Shown here: positions 29,833-39,501 of the stretch, one piece after another
Layout of the letters: every line of letters begins with the position of its first letter
Position numbering within the stretch: position 1 is the first letter of the stretch
From: Sinomonas sp. R1AF57
GTDB taxonomy: Bacteria; Actinomycetota; Actinomycetes; Actinomycetales; Micrococcaceae
DNA length: 64,000 nt
Assembly: GCF_002224485.1 (NCBI RefSeq)
Contig: NZ_CP022463.1
Span: 2,310,990 to 2,374,989, forward strand
Direction of reading: 5' to 3'
Made by a program: the position numbers and the translations under genes
Notes under the pieces: generated by a model
Databases searched by the model: none
Told to the model about the DNA's origin: nothing
Seen by the model: the letters and a program-made list of their open reading frames with translations, nothing else

Positions 29833-31371
29833 TCACCTCACCCGGATCCGCGGGTCGAGGGCCGAGTACGCGAGGTCGGCAAGGATGTTGAACACCATGG
29901 CCGTCGCCGCTGTGCAGATGAAGACGGCCATGACAGGGTTGGGGTCGACCCGGGTGACACCCTCGAGGAACATCACGCCCATTCCGCGCACCGAGAAGAC
30001 GGTCTCGGTGATGACGGCGCCCCCTATGAGGCCGCCGATGTCGAAGGCGACGACCGTGGTGATCGGAAGGAGCGCGTTGCGCAGCGCGTGGCGCAGGACG
30101 ATGTCGCGCTCCCCCACTCCCTTGGCGCGGGCGGTGCGGATGTAGTCCATGGTCATGACCTCGAGCATCGAGGACCGAGTGAAGCGCGCGTAGCCCGCCA
30201 GCGAGACGAGGACGAGCGCGATCGTGGGGAGGACCAGATGGGTGAAGGAGTCGATGCCCACCGTCCAGAAGTCTCCGCCGAGGTTGGGCGTCGATGCGCC
30301 GATGGTCGCGATCGGCCGGCCGCGCACGGTGCTGTCCGCGACATAGGAGGGCCACGCCTGCATGTAGCGGTCGAGGGCTGTCATCGCGGCCATCGCCAAC
30401 GCGGTGGCGACGGCGACGCGCATGTTCTGCCGCCGGTCGTAGCCCCCGGCGAGCCACCCGAGGCCAGCGCCGACGAGCACGGTCACGGCCCCGAGGACGA
30501 GGACCGTACCCGGCGTGGCGCCGTTGAGGGGCACCTGGATGGGGAAGTACACCGCGAGCCCGACCGCGACGGCCGCGAGCCCGGCCACGAGGGCCCTCCG
30601 GTTCCTCGGCCCGGCGGCCAGTCCCGCGGCAGCGAACGCGAACCCGGTGCCGGCCACGAGGAGGACGATGAGGCCCAATCCGGGGCGGGCGAACCACCGC
30701 GTAGCCGAGGCCAGGGCGAGCAGGCCCGCCGTGAGGACGAAGGCGGTGCCGCCCGCAGCGAGCCGACGCCGGGGCCGCCCACCGACCACTCCGCCCACGC
30801 TCAGGGCCGCCAGGGCGCCCAGGCCCGCGGACACCTGCCACGGGATCTCGGGATCGGCGAGGAAGTCGTTGAACCCGATCGCGCCGTACTCCTTGAGCAG
30901 CACCGCGACCCAGAAGATCGGCAGGGAGAAGAAGAGGAAGGCCATGAAGGTGACGCCGTAGTCCAGCGCGCTGTGCTGCCGCAGGGCCGTGACGACACCG
31001 AGTGCAACGCCGACGAGGATCGCGAGGACCGCCGCGGCCGTGACCAGGGTGAGCGTCTGGACCAGTGCGACGCCGAGCGCCTCGGTGACCGGCTGGCCCG
31101 CGACGTTCTTCCCCAGATCACATCCCCCGGCGATGGGAATGAGGCAGCGGGCCGCGCCGCCGAGCCACGTGAAGTAGCGCAGGGGAGCAGGGGTGCCGAG
31201 GTCCAGAAGCTCCGCGCGCGCGTCCATGAGCTGCCTGGCGTTGGGCGCCCCGCTCCCACGGAACTCCTCGAGGGGATCGCCCGAGAGCGCGGTCAGGTTG
31301 TAGACCACGAACGAGGCGCCGAGGAGGATCAGCGCGGCCGTGGCCAGCCGCCGCACAAGGTACGTCAGCAT
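29833..31371 (-). CDS. oligopeptide-type ABC transporter permease, enlarged OppB type (system 2)
   Basis: Permease of 512 residues against about 310 for ordinary OppB. The N-terminal part (ATAALILLGASFVVYNLTAL) and C-terminal part (DYIRTARAKGVGERDIVLRH, EAA loop) are normal. Between roughly residues 180 and 340 there is an insertion of five or so extra hydrophobic segments rich in Ala, Gly and Val. Similar long forms occur in other actinobacteria. Follows the receptor gene by 25 bp. Confidence 0.88.
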   Translation of the reverse strand: MLTYLVRRLATAALILLGASFVVYNLTALSGDPLEEFRGSGAPNARQLMDARAELLDLGTPAPLRYFTWLGGAARCLIPIAGGCDLGKNVAGQPVTEALGVALVQTLTLVTAAAVLAILVGVALGVVTALRQHSALDYGVTFMAFLFFSLPIFWVAVLLKEYGAIGFNDFLADPEIPWQVSAGLGALAALSVGGVVGGRPRRRLAAGGTAFVLTAGLLALASATRWFARPGLGLIVLLVAGTGFAFAAAGLAAGPRNRRALVAGLAAVAVGLAVYFPIQVPLNGATPGTVLVLGAVTVLVGAGLGWLAGGYDRRQNMRVAVATALAMAAMTALDRYMQAWPSYVADSTVRGRPIATIGASTPNLGGDFWTVGIDSFTHLVLPTIALVLVSLAGYARFTRSSMLEVMTMDYIRTARAKGVGERDIVLRHALRNALLPITTVVAFDIGGLIGGAVITETVFSVRGMGVMFLEGVTRVDPNPVMAVFICTAATAMVFNILADLAYSALDPRIRVR

Positions 31372-31396
31372 GGCGGCGTGGTGTCCTGGGCGTTCG

Positions 31397-33175
31397 CTAC
31401 TTGACCGACCACTCCCAGAAGTTCCACCACACGCCGGTCTTCATCGGGTTGTACGCCACTCCGTCGACCTTGTCGCTGTAGGCCTGGACTCCGGGGGTCT
31501 GGAACAGCGGCAGGCCGTAGGAGGAGTCCCAGACGATCTTGTCTAGCTTCGTCATGATCTCGTTCTGCTTGCCCTTGTCCGTGGTCGCGATCAGCTCGTC
31601 CATGAGCTTGTCGGCTTCCTCGTTCGAGAACTTGTTGTAGTTCAGGTCGTTGCCCGACTTGAAGATCGCCGGTACGCCTTGGACGCCCACCCCCGGGTTG
31701 GACCAGGCGAAGATGCTCGCATCGTAGGTGCCCTTGCCCAGCGCCTTGCTCCAGTCCGAGCGGCCGAGCCCACCGTCCACGATCTTGAAGCCAGCCTTCT
31801 CGGCGGACTCCTTGATGAGCGTGAACATGTCTACGCGGTTCGGGTTGTCCTTGTTGTACATGATGCGGATCTCGGGCTGCTTGCCGGCGAGGAGCTGCTT
31901 GGCCTTGTCGAGGTCGACCTTGTCGAACGCGGACGAGCCGTTGTCCTTGACGGAGTTCGCGTAGGCCGTCTGGGCCGGGACGAAGAACTGGGAGTCGAGC
32001 GGCTTGGCCTCGGGGTCGAGCTTCTTGACGATCTTGTCCACAATGTCCTGGCGCGGGACCGCGAGGAGGAACGCCGTCCGGACGTCCTTGTCGGCAAACG
32101 GGCCGGAGAAGTTGAGGTCGAGGTGCTCGTAGGCGAGCTGCTTGTCCTGGAGGACTGTGGCCCCGGGCACGCTCTTGAGCTGGTCGATCGTGTCCGCAGA
32201 GGCCTGCGGGGCGATGATGTCCGCCTCCCCGTTCTTCAGGGCCTGGACCTGCGCCGGCGCAGAGCCGATGTAGCGGACCACGATGGAATCGGCGTTCGGG
32301 GTCGGGCCCCAGGCATAGTCCCTGTTGCGGATGAGCGTCATGGACTGGTCGGGGACAATCTCCTTGACGATGTACGGCCCGTTGGAGAGGAACAGCGAGG
32401 TGTCCGCGGGCAGCGTCTTCGTGTCGAAGCCGGTGTTGTAGAAGTCCGCCGCCTTCTTGAGCGTCTCGTTCGCGGGCTGCGGCTTGGCCGGGTCGCCCTT
32501 CTTCATGCCCCTCATGAGGTCGGTGAGGGCCTTGGCGTCGGGCAGCCCCGCCTTCTTCGCGATCACGTGGGCGGGCACGTCGATGGCTGGGCCGCCGAGC
32601 GCGATCTCCCAGTCGGCGAAGGGCTTGGTGTACTTCAAGGTCAGGGTCCGGTCGTTGTCGGAGATCGTGGGGACCTCCGTGGCGTTGAGCCCGGTCGGGT
32701 CACCCGCGAACGAGAAGTAGCTCGTGCCGGTCTTCGCGGAGGGGTTCGCGTCGGAGTAGTAGGCGGAGAAGGCGGCCCACTGGAGGAAGAGGTCATGGGC
32801 GGTGACGGGGGTGCCGTCCGACCACTTGACGCCGTCGTTCACGGTGTACTTGACGGTCAGTGGGTCGTCGGAGACCTTCTCCATCTTGCCGAACTTCTCG
32901 TTGCGCACCACATTGAGCTTGTTGTCGATGTAGTAGAAGCCCGAGTGCGTCGGATAGCTGACCTTGGAGTTGATCTCGGCATTGCCGGTCGCGGTGTTCG
33001 GGTTGAAGGAGTTGAAGGCGTTGACCTCGACCACAGTGATCTTGCCGCCCTGCTTGGCGCTCGCCTGTCCTGTGGACGCTCCCGGGGCGGGGCTGTTCTG
33101 GGTCGCGCACGCGCCGAGTGAGAGTACCGCCAGTACGGCAATGCCTACAGCCCTGGAGATACGCCCACGCCGCAT
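31397..33175 (-). CDS. peptide-binding lipoprotein, SBP_bac_5 family (system 2)
   Basis: Receptor of 592 residues. Signal peptide VGIAVLAVLSLGAC ends in a lipobox; the ATG at 33175 (MRRGRISRAVG) has GAAGGAG upstream and is preferred to longer starts. Mature landmarks: VEVNAFNSFNPNTATGN and VKYTVNDGVKWSDGTPVTAH. First gene of system 2, transcribed toward the permeases. Confidence 0.91.
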   Translation of the reverse strand: MRRGRISRAVGIAVLAVLSLGACATQNSPAPGASTGQASAKQGGKITVVEVNAFNSFNPNTATGNAEINSKVSYPTHSGFYYIDNKLNVVRNEKFGKMEKVSDDPLTVKYTVNDGVKWSDGTPVTAHDLFLQWAAFSAYYSDANPSAKTGTSYFSFAGDPTGLNATEVPTISDNDRTLTLKYTKPFADWEIALGGPAIDVPAHVIAKKAGLPDAKALTDLMRGMKKGDPAKPQPANETLKKAADFYNTGFDTKTLPADTSLFLSNGPYIVKEIVPDQSMTLIRNRDYAWGPTPNADSIVVRYIGSAPAQVQALKNGEADIIAPQASADTIDQLKSVPGATVLQDKQLAYEHLDLNFSGPFADKDVRTAFLLAVPRQDIVDKIVKKLDPEAKPLDSQFFVPAQTAYANSVKDNGSSAFDKVDLDKAKQLLAGKQPEIRIMYNKDNPNRVDMFTLIKESAEKAGFKIVDGGLGRSDWSKALGKGTYDASIFAWSNPGVGVQGVPAIFKSGNDLNYNKFSNEEADKLMDELIATTDKGKQNEIMTKLDKIVWDSSYGLPLFQTPGVQAYSDKVDGVAYNPMKTGVWWNFWEWSVK

Positions 33176-33305
33176 TCCGACTCCTTCTTCATCGACACCC
33201 ACGTGCCACACAGCCTAGACGTGACCCTCGTCGCGACCTCGGCGGAGGTTACTCTTCGGGTCCTGTCGTTATGAACCTGCAATCTATCGCGCCGCGCGGG
33301 GACGG

Positions 33306-35702
33306 TCAGCCCTCCCCGAGCACCCAGTCCCGGATGCCTTCCGGGTCCTCCCCGAACTCCCTCGTGTACGCGCGGACGCGGACCAGCTCGTCCTCGTACC
33401 GCTGCCGCAGGGCGGCGTGCTTGGCCGCAAGCCCGGGGACCCTGTCGATCACGTCGATGGCGAGGTGGAAGCGGTCGATCCGGTTGAGCATCGCCATGTC
33501 GAACGGGGTCGTCGTCGTGCCCTCCTCGACGTAGCCGCGCACGTGCAGGTTCCCGTGGTTGGCCCGGCGGTAGGTGAGCCGATGGATGAGCCACGGATAG
33601 CCGTGGTACGCGAACACCACCGGCTTGTCGGTGGTGAAGAGGGCGTCGAACTCGCGGTCCGGGAGGCCGTGGGGGTGCTCCCGCTCGTCCTGGAGGCGCA
33701 TGAGGTCGACGGCGTTCACCAGGCGGATCTTGAGCCCGGGCAGGTCCCGGCGCAGCATCTGCGCCGCGGCGACGGCCTCCGCTGTCGGGACGTCTCCGGC
33801 GCAGCCCAGCACGACGTCGGGCTCCTCCCCCTCGACCTCGCTCCCGGCGAAGTCCCAGATCCCGATGCCGCGGGCACAGTGAAGCTGCGCCTCCTCGGGC
33901 CCCAGCCACTGCAGCGACGCCGCCTTCCCCGCCACGACCACGTTGACGTAGTCACGGCTGCGCAGGCAGTGGTCCATCGTGGACACAAGGGTGTTCGCAT
34001 CCACGGGAAGGTAGACCCGGATCACGTCCGCCTTCTTGTTGACCACGTGGTCGATGAATCCCGGGTCCTGGTGCGAGAAGCCGTTGTGGTCCTGCTGCCA
34101 CACGTGGCTCGAGAGCAGGTACGTGAGGGAGGCGACCGGCAGGCGCCAGGGCAGCTCCCGGTGCACCTTGAGCCACTTCGCGTGCTGGTTGAACATCGAG
34201 TCCACGATGTGCACGAACGCCTCGTACGAGTTCAGGACCCCGTGCCGCCCCGTGAGGAGATAGCCCTCGAGCCAGCCCTGGCACAGGTGCTCGCTCAGCA
34301 CCTCCATGACGCGTCCCGCCCGGGAAAGGTGCTCGTCGACGCCCTCGATGCGCTCCTGCCACACCTTGTCCGTCGCCTCGAACACCGCCTGGAGGCGGTT
34401 GGACGCCGTCTCGTCCGGGCCGAAGAGCCGGAAGTTCGTCGGATTGGCCCGGATCACCTCGCGCATCCACTCGCCGAGGTTGTGCATCGCCCCGGCACGC
34501 ACGACGCCGGGCGCCTCCGCCGGGATCATGTGCGCCTCGGGGTCGGGGAGCCGCAGGTCGTTGAGCAGGCGCCCCCCGTTTGCGAAGGGCGTGGCACTCA
34601 TGCGGCGGTCACCGCGCGGGGCGAGGCTGCCCAGCTCGGGCGAGCGGGCGCCGTCGTGCGTGAAGAGCTCCTCCGGCCGGTAGGAGCGCAGCCACTGCTC
34701 GAGCTGGGCGAGATGCTCGGGGTTCTCGTGGATGCCGCTGAGGGGGACCTGGTGTGCGCGCCAGGTGCCCTCGACCGGCTTGCCGTCCACGACCGCCGGG
34801 CCTGTCCAGCCCTTCGGGGAGCGGAACACGATGAGCGGCCAGGACGCGGCCGGCTCGTCGGCAGGCCGCTCCCCCGCCGAGCGTGCGTGCTCCTGGATGG
34901 CGCGGATCTCGTCGAGGCTGTCATCGAGCGCGGCGGCGAAGTCGCGGTGTGCGCCGTCGTGGTCCTGCGGGTCGTCGACGGTGACGAACCGCGGCGCCCA
35001 TCCGAGGCCCTCCAGGTAGGAGCGCAGCTGCGACTCCGGGCGCCGGGCCAGGACCGTGGGGTTGGCGATCTTGTAGCCGTTGAGGTGGAGGATCGGCAGG
35101 ACGGCGCCGTCGCGGGCGGCATCGAGGAAGGCGGTCGACTGCCAGCTGCCGGCCAGGGGGCCGGTCTCGGCCTCGCCGTCTCCCACGACGCACGCGACCA
35201 CGAGGTCCGGGTTGTCGAAGGCAGCGCCGAAGGCGTGCGCGAGCGAGTAGCCGAGCTCCCCGCCCTCGCTGATCGAGCCGGGCGTCTCCGGGGCCGCGTG
35301 GCTCGGGATGCCGCCAGGGTACGAGAACTGGCGGAAGAGCTCCCGGAGGCTGTCCTCGTCGTCTCCGAAGCGCGTGTAGATCTCCGAGTAGGTGCCCTCG
35401 AGGTAGGCATTGGCCACGTTTGCGGGGCCGCCGTGTCCGGGCCCCGTCACGAACAGCATCGCCTGGTCACGGGCGATGATGGCACGGTTGAGGTGGGCGT
35501 AGATGAAGTTCAGGCCTGTGGTGGTGCCCCAGTGGCCGAGGAGGCGCTTCTTGACGTCCGCGGACTCGAGGGGCCTCCTCAGCAGCGGGTTGTCGCGGAG
35601 GTAGATCTGGCCGACGGAGAGATAATTCGCCGCCCGCCACCAGCGCTCGAGATCCTCCATCCCCTGCTCGGTGAGGTGCGTGGTTGGCTCTGTCGTCGTC
35701 AC
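33306..35702 (-). CDS. xfp: xylulose-5-phosphate/fructose-6-phosphate phosphoketolase
   Basis: Thiamine-diphosphate enzyme that cleaves xylulose 5-phosphate (and possibly fructose 6-phosphate) to acetyl phosphate, 798 residues, the usual family length. ThDP/substrate motifs [24 protein letters not shown], the pyrophosphate-binding [14 protein letters not shown], and [13 protein letters not shown] are intact. The start is the GTG at 35702, with GGAAGGGCGG 10 nt upstream. Stands alone: no acetate kinase or phosphotransacetylase neighbour. Alternative product names depend on substrate preference, which sequence cannot tell. Confidence 0.95.
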   Translation of the reverse strand: MTTTEPTTHLTEQGMEDLERWWRAANYLSVGQIYLRDNPLLRRPLESADVKKRLLGHWGTTTGLNFIYAHLNRAIIARDQAMLFVTGPGHGGPANVANAYLEGTYSEIYTRFGDDEDSLRELFRQFSYPGGIPSHAAPETPGSISEGGELGYSLAHAFGAAFDNPDLVVACVVGDGEAETGPLAGSWQSTAFLDAARDGAVLPILHLNGYKIANPTVLARRPESQLRSYLEGLGWAPRFVTVDDPQDHDGAHRDFAAALDDSLDEIRAIQEHARSAGERPADEPAASWPLIVFRSPKGWTGPAVVDGKPVEGTWRAHQVPLSGIHENPEHLAQLEQWLRSYRPEELFTHDGARSPELGSLAPRGDRRMSATPFANGGRLLNDLRLPDPEAHMIPAEAPGVVRAGAMHNLGEWMREVIRANPTNFRLFGPDETASNRLQAVFEATDKVWQERIEGVDEHLSRAGRVMEVLSEHLCQGWLEGYLLTGRHGVLNSYEAFVHIVDSMFNQHAKWLKVHRELPWRLPVASLTYLLSSHVWQQDHNGFSHQDPGFIDHVVNKKADVIRVYLPVDANTLVSTMDHCLRSRDYVNVVVAGKAASLQWLGPEEAQLHCARGIGIWDFAGSEVEGEEPDVVLGCAGDVPTAEAVAAAQMLRRDLPGLKIRLVNAVDLMRLQDEREHPHGLPDREFDALFTTDKPVVFAYHGYPWLIHRLTYRRANHGNLHVRGYVEEGTTTTPFDMAMLNRIDRFHLAIDVIDRVPGLAAKHAALRQRYEDELVRVRAYTREFGEDPEGIRDWVLGEG

Positions 35703-35889
35703 GTGAGGGGTACCGCCCTTCCGCATCGGCTGCCGCGCGGACACAGCTGGATCTACGCGGCCGGTCGCTGCCCAGCCTAGCCCGGCGAGGTTGCGGGGCC
35801 CTTGAGGCGAATGGCCCTGGAGTGACGTCGGGGAGAACACCTCGTGCGCGCCGGCGTCCGTCCAGGCCAGGCGGGCTTAGAATCTCAGC

Positions 35890-36711
35890 GTGACGGACTC
35901 CCTCGTGGACCACTACGCCGGCTCGGGCGACCTCACTTCTGCGATTGCGGCGGCGCTGGATGCTGCTGGCATCGAGCGGGAGGGCATTGCGACGACGGTC
36001 CTCGCCCCGGTCGACGAGTTCCACATCCGCGGCCGGACCGCGACGCTCGAGATGGCCCGCGCACTGCGGGTGGACGCCACGTCACGGGTGCTCGACATCG
36101 GCAGTGGGCTGGGCGGCCCTGCCCGGACCATCGCCGAGGCCACGGGCGCCCACGTGACAGGGGTCGACCCCACGCCCGCCTTCTCCGCTGCGGCTGCCGA
36201 CCTCTCGGCGTGGACCGGCCTGGGCGGGAAGACGGCCTTCCTCGTGGGGGACGCCACGGCCTTGGACTTCCCGGATGCCCACTTCGACGCGGCGCTCACC
36301 GTGCACGTGGGCATGAATGTCGCCGACAAGCCGGCCATGTACCGCTAGGCGCGCCGGGTCCTGGCACCGGGGGCCCGATTCGTCGTGTACGACGTCCTGC
36401 AGGGGCCCGGAGACGAGGTCCACTACCCGGTTCCATGGGCCCGGGACAGTGCGACCAGCTTCCTCGCCTCCCCTGACGAAATGGCGGCATTCCTCGGCGG
36501 CGCCGGGTTCACCATCGTCGGCCAGGCCGACTCTTCGGCCGAGAGCCTCGCATGGTTCGAGACGATGGCCGCGCGCCTTGCGGAGTCGGGTGGGCCCCCG
36601 GTGACGTTCGCGACCTTCCTCGGCAGCGACTTCGGGGACATGACGCGCAATCAGGTCGCGAACCTGCGCGAGGAGCGGATCCGGACCGTTACCTTCGTCT
36701 GCGAGGCGTGA
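35890..36711 (+). pseudogene. SAM-dependent methyltransferase interrupted by an amber codon
   Basis: Class I methyltransferase, 273 codons if read through. The SAM motif VLDIGSGLGGPARTIAEATG and the later DFPDAHFDAALTVHVGMN are normal. Codon 153 is TAG at 36346-36348 (MYR-stop-ARRVLAPG) where relatives usually have Glu or Arg; a GAG to TAG change explains it. The same frame then continues without fault to 36711 (RRVLAPGARFVVYDVLQGPG and on). Starts with GTG 35890. As written the gene yields a 152-residue fragment lacking the C-terminal half; a base-calling error is the alternative. Confidence 0.8.
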
Positions 36712-36726
36712 CGGCCCTGCTCCCGG

Positions 36727-36750
36727 CTAGACGTTGAAGCGGAACTCGAC
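36727..36750 (-). pseudogene. displaced native 3' end of ychF
   Basis: Read on the minus strand this 24-bp piece encodes VEFRFNV and a TAG stop, the canonical C-terminus of bacterial YchF. The rest of ychF lies 13.3 kb away at 49977-51089, where the same frame reads VEFR and then departs. It is therefore the portion of ychF cut off by integration of the element and marks the left chromosomal junction. Confidence 0.92.
36740..36750. other. attL core of the integrative element
   Basis: Eleven-base CGGAACTCGAC, identical to 50011-50021. To its left is chromosomal sequence (end of ychF), to its right element sequence leading to the integrase 45 bp further on. Confidence 0.9.
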
Positions 36751-36795
36751 AGAGTTGCCTAGCTGCGCAACCTGCTGCGGCGTAGCCTTGACGGT

Positions 36796-38145
36796 ATGAC
36801 CACCGCAGCAATCTACCTCCGCCAGTCCCTCGACGCCGCCGGCGACGAGCTAGCCGTCCAGCGCCAGCGCGACGACTGCCGCGCTCTGGCGACGGCCCGG
36901 GGCTGGAGCGTCGTCGAGGAGTACAAGGACAACTCGATCAGCGCCTCAGACCGACGCAAGAAGCGGCCCGACTACGACCGCATGGTCGCCGACTACGAGG
37001 CCGGACGCTTCCAGGCGATCGTGTGCTGGGATCTGGACCGCCTCACGCGCCAGCCGCGCCAGCTGGAGGACTGGATCGACCTCGCCGAGACGCGCGGCCT
37101 CCTGCTGGTCACGGCCAACGGCGAGGCCGACCTCACGACTGACGGCGGGCGCATGTACGCCCGAATCAAGGCAGCGGTCGCCCGAGGCGAGGTTGAGCGG
37201 AAGGCCGCGCGCCAGCGGGCAGCGGCACGGCAGCGCGCCGAGGTAGGACGGCCACCGCTCGGGGTACGCCTCACGGGCTACACGCCGAAGGGCGAGCTCG
37301 TCGCGGCTGAGGCTGACCTCGTGAGGGTGCTCTTCGAGCGGTTCGCCGCTGGCGACTCGCTGCGCGCGCTCGCGGCGTGGGCCCAGCAGCAGGGCGTACC
37401 TACCCGCCACGGCGCGCCCTGGAACCCGTCGACGGTCCGCACCCTCCTCACGAACCCTCGCTACGCCGGGCGCGCGATCTACCGGGGGCAGCAGACCGGC
37501 CGAGCCGGGGGCTGGACGCCCATCGTGAGTGAGGACCTGTTCACCATCGTCCAGGTGAAGCTGAGCGACCCGCGCCGCCGAACGCATGAGGGCACCGACC
37601 GGAAGCACCTAGGCTCAGGGCTGTACCTGTGCGGCGTCTGCGGCGACGCCCTCACGTCATGGACCGGTGGCCGGTACCGCTGCCCAGCTGGCCACCTGAC
37701 GCGCGCCCAGCGCCACATCGACCTCTACGTCGCCGGCGTCGCGGTGGAGTTCCTCAGCGACCCCGACCGGGTAGCCGAGCTTCGGGCTCGCCTGACCGCG
37801 CCGACGAGCGAGAACCGTGAGGCCGCCGAGCAGGTGCGCGTGCTGAGGGAGCGCCTCACGCGGATCGCTGACGAGTACGACTCGGGGCTGATCGACGGTC
37901 ACCGCTTCAGGGTCGCCACCGACCGCGCTCAGGCTGAGCTCGTCACGGCCGAGGCCGCACTGGCGCGAGCGGCGAACCCCGCTGCGGCCGTGCTCCGCGC
38001 GTCTGACCCTGTCGCCTACCTCACCGAGTCGTCGCTCATGATCCGTCGCGGGGTGATCGGTCTGCTGTTCACGGTGAGGGTCCACCCCGCGCCGCGCGGG
38101 CGTAGGGGCTTCGACCCTGAGACGGTCACCTTCGACTGGAGCTGA
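36796..38145 (+). CDS. large serine recombinase (integrase)
   Basis: Site-specific integrase of 449 residues. The N-terminal resolvase domain has the catalytic serine in AIYLRQSLDAAGDELAVQRQ and the arginines of the active site in WDLDRLTRQPRQLEDW. A recombinase domain follows (LTNPRYAGRAIYRGQQTG). A zinc ribbon with CGVCGDALTSWTGGRYRC is next, and a coiled-coil stretch lies near residues 340-400. It starts with ATG 45 bp inside attL, the usual place for this enzyme class. Transcription could be helped by read-through from the plus-strand methyltransferase locus. Its deduced attB is the 3' end of ychF. Confidence 0.95.
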   Translation: MTTAAIYLRQSLDAAGDELAVQRQRDDCRALATARGWSVVEEYKDNSISASDRRKKRPDYDRMVADYEAGRFQAIVCWDLDRLTRQPRQLEDWIDLAETRGLLLVTANGEADLTTDGGRMYARIKAAVARGEVERKAARQRAAARQRAEVGRPPLGVRLTGYTPKGELVAAEADLVRVLFERFAAGDSLRALAAWAQQQGVPTRHGAPWNPSTVRTLLTNPRYAGRAIYRGQQTGRAGGWTPIVSEDLFTIVQVKLSDPRRRTHEGTDRKHLGSGLYLCGVCGDALTSWTGGRYRCPAGHLTRAQRHIDLYVAGVAVEFLSDPDRVAELRARLTAPTSENREAAEQVRVLRERLTRIADEYDSGLIDGHRFRVATDRAQAELVTAEAALARAANPAAAVLRASDPVAYLTESSLMIRRGVIGLLFTVRVHPAPRGRRGFDPETVTFDWS

Positions 38146-38180
38146 GGCCGCGCGCGCCTGGAGCTGAGGCCGCGCGCACC
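38137..38180. repeat. 22-bp tandem repeat spanning the integrase stop
   Basis: Two copies of TGGAGCTGAGGCCGCGCGC plus three bases (38137-38158 and 38159-38180), one mismatch. The first copy contains the last two codons and stop of the integrase. Confidence 0.85.
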
Positions 38181-38378
38181 TGGAGGGCGGCTGCCGTCTC
38201 CTCAGCAGGCCCAGCGCGCTCCCCCGGCTACACCCGTACCCGCAGCCCCACCCCCGCGAGCCCGGCGGAGATCTGAGATCGCCTGCTCGGCGCTTTCGCC
38301 GACGCCTCACCCCCGGCTCCGGCCTCGCTGAGCGAGTCCGAACGCCTCAGGGCAGCTACTAGCGACAGCACGCTAACC

Positions 38379-38415
38379 GAGAGTATAACTCTCACGTCAG
38401 GATGTTTGTCCTGAC
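38379..38415. promoter_or_regulatory. double palindrome overlapping a candidate promoter
   Basis: Two inverted repeats 2 bp apart: GAGAGTATAACTCTC (38379-38393; 6-bp arms) and a 20-bp site with 7-bp arms GTCAGGA/TCCTGAC (38396-38415). The first contains TATAAC, an acceptable -10 hexamer, 57 bp before the first gene of the small plus-strand operon. This is the likely control region of that operon; the binding protein is not identified. The rest of the 300-bp spacer from the integrase stop (38146-38378) holds only the end of the tandem repeat and no gene. Confidence 0.6.
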
Positions 38416-38444
38416 ATAGGCAACTGAATCTGGAGCTGATCCCC

Positions 38445-38849
38445 GTGACCACGTATCTGCAGAACATCACGATCTACGAGCCCTCCACTGGCGCCCTTCG
38501 CACCGCCGCAGGCGTCCGCCGGGCCGACACCGTCCATCGCATCAAGGAGCTCGGTGGCGATCACGAGGAATTTCTCGTCGACGTCGTGAAGGGCGAGCCT
38601 GAGCGCCGTGCCCCCTGGACCTCGAAGAGCGGCAACACCGTCGTCGTGTTCCAGCCTCAGCGTGAGGACCCCCGCAACGAGTGGGAGCCGGAGCCTGGGG
38701 CGGTGGGCGGCGCCACGACCGCGAACACGAAGCGCTTCCGCTGCACCGAATGCGGCCGCGAGTCGAACGCGGGCGGGCTGGCGCTCCACCACAAGGCGTC
38801 CGGCCACTCGGGCTCCGTCCCCGTCGTCGCCGCTGAGGCTGAGGCGTGA
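38445..38849 (+). CDS. element protein with C-terminal Cys2-His2 zinc-finger motif
   Basis: Unrecognised protein of 134 residues. GTG start at 38445 follows GGAG. The first 95 residues resemble no family I know. The C-terminus has RFRCTECGRESNAGGLALHH then KASGH, a Cys-x2-Cys and His pair that should bind zinc and possibly nucleic acid. First gene of a tightly packed plus-strand operon behind the double palindrome, so it may be an autoregulator or accessory DNA-binding protein; that is inference. Confidence 0.7.
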   Translation: MTTYLQNITIYEPSTGALRTAAGVRRADTVHRIKELGGDHEEFLVDVVKGEPERRAPWTSKSGNTVVVFQPQREDPRNEWEPEPGAVGGATTANTKRFRCTECGRESNAGGLALHHKASGHSGSVPVVAAEAEA

Positions 38850-39124
38850 GCGGCGTGCCGCGCCTGAGCCGTATGGCGCGCCTCACGGTCACCGACCCGA
38901 CCGTGAGGCTGCCGCGTCGGCCTCGCCGCTCCCCTGAGCGCCACCCCGACGACACCGTCACGATCACTGTCGACGCCACCGTGATGCGGGTCGCTAAGCG
39001 CCTCGCGGGGGGCGACCTCGCCCGACTGATCATCCTGCACGACGGCGCTGTCGTCGTCGCCAACTCCCCCGAACACCGCAGGGCGCTGAGCGCCCGGCTC
39101 ACCCAGAGGACTGACCCATCATGA
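38846..39124 (+). CDS. small element protein, unknown
   Basis: Ninety-two residues from a GTG that overlaps the previous stop by 4 bp (GTGA). Basic N-terminus (LTVTDPTVRLPRRPRRSPER) then a short beta/alpha segment DDTVTITVDATVMRVAKRL and LARLIILHDGAVVVAN. No recognised family. Its size and position near the integrase make it a possible recombination directionality factor, without direct evidence. Confidence 0.6.
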   Translation: MSGVPRLSRMARLTVTDPTVRLPRRPRRSPERHPDDTVTITVDATVMRVAKRLAGGDLARLIILHDGAVVVANSPEHRRALSARLTQRTDPS

Positions 39125-39501
39125 CCACCCTCACGCTGACCCGCACGCAGGTTCGCTGCCTGAGGAGGCTCGCGCAGGCGGGCAAGGACGCCTGGAGCGC
39201 CGTCGAGGAGGCGAAGGACGCGGCCCGAGCCGCCCAGTCGAGGCTGGACAGCGGTGGCGACGCCTTCGCGGTCGCCCACTTCGACCGAGCGACCAAGGCG
39301 CTCACCACCTTCCAGGCGGTCGCGGACACGGCGGTGTTCGCGCTGTTCACGCTCACCGAGGACGACGACCTCAGGGCTCGCACGCTCATCGCCTCAGCGC
39401 GCACGGGCGACCTCCACGAGGCGCTCTACGACGGACGCCTGGAGCGGGCTGAGGGCGGCACGTACCGGCTCGCCCTCGAAGTGCTGGAGGCGGCGCGATG
39501 A
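39121..39501 (+). CDS. helical element protein, unknown
   Basis: Protein of 126 residues overlapping the previous stop by 4 bp. Mostly helical, with a likely coiled segment (QAGKDAWSAVEEAKDAARAA). No domain recognised. Translational coupling with both neighbours supports it being real. Confidence 0.65.
   Translation: MTTLTLTRTQVRCLRRLAQAGKDAWSAVEEAKDAARAAQSRLDSGGDAFAVAHFDRATKALTTFQAVADTAVFALFTLTEDDDLRARTLIASARTGDLHEALYDGRLERAEGGTYRLALEVLEAAR

Noticed and set aside
20580-33175. The two peptide-transporter clusters as a recent tandem duplication
   Set aside because: Corresponding proteins are only family-level similar, the OppB sizes differ (309 against 512), and the gene layouts differ, so they are independent paralogues.
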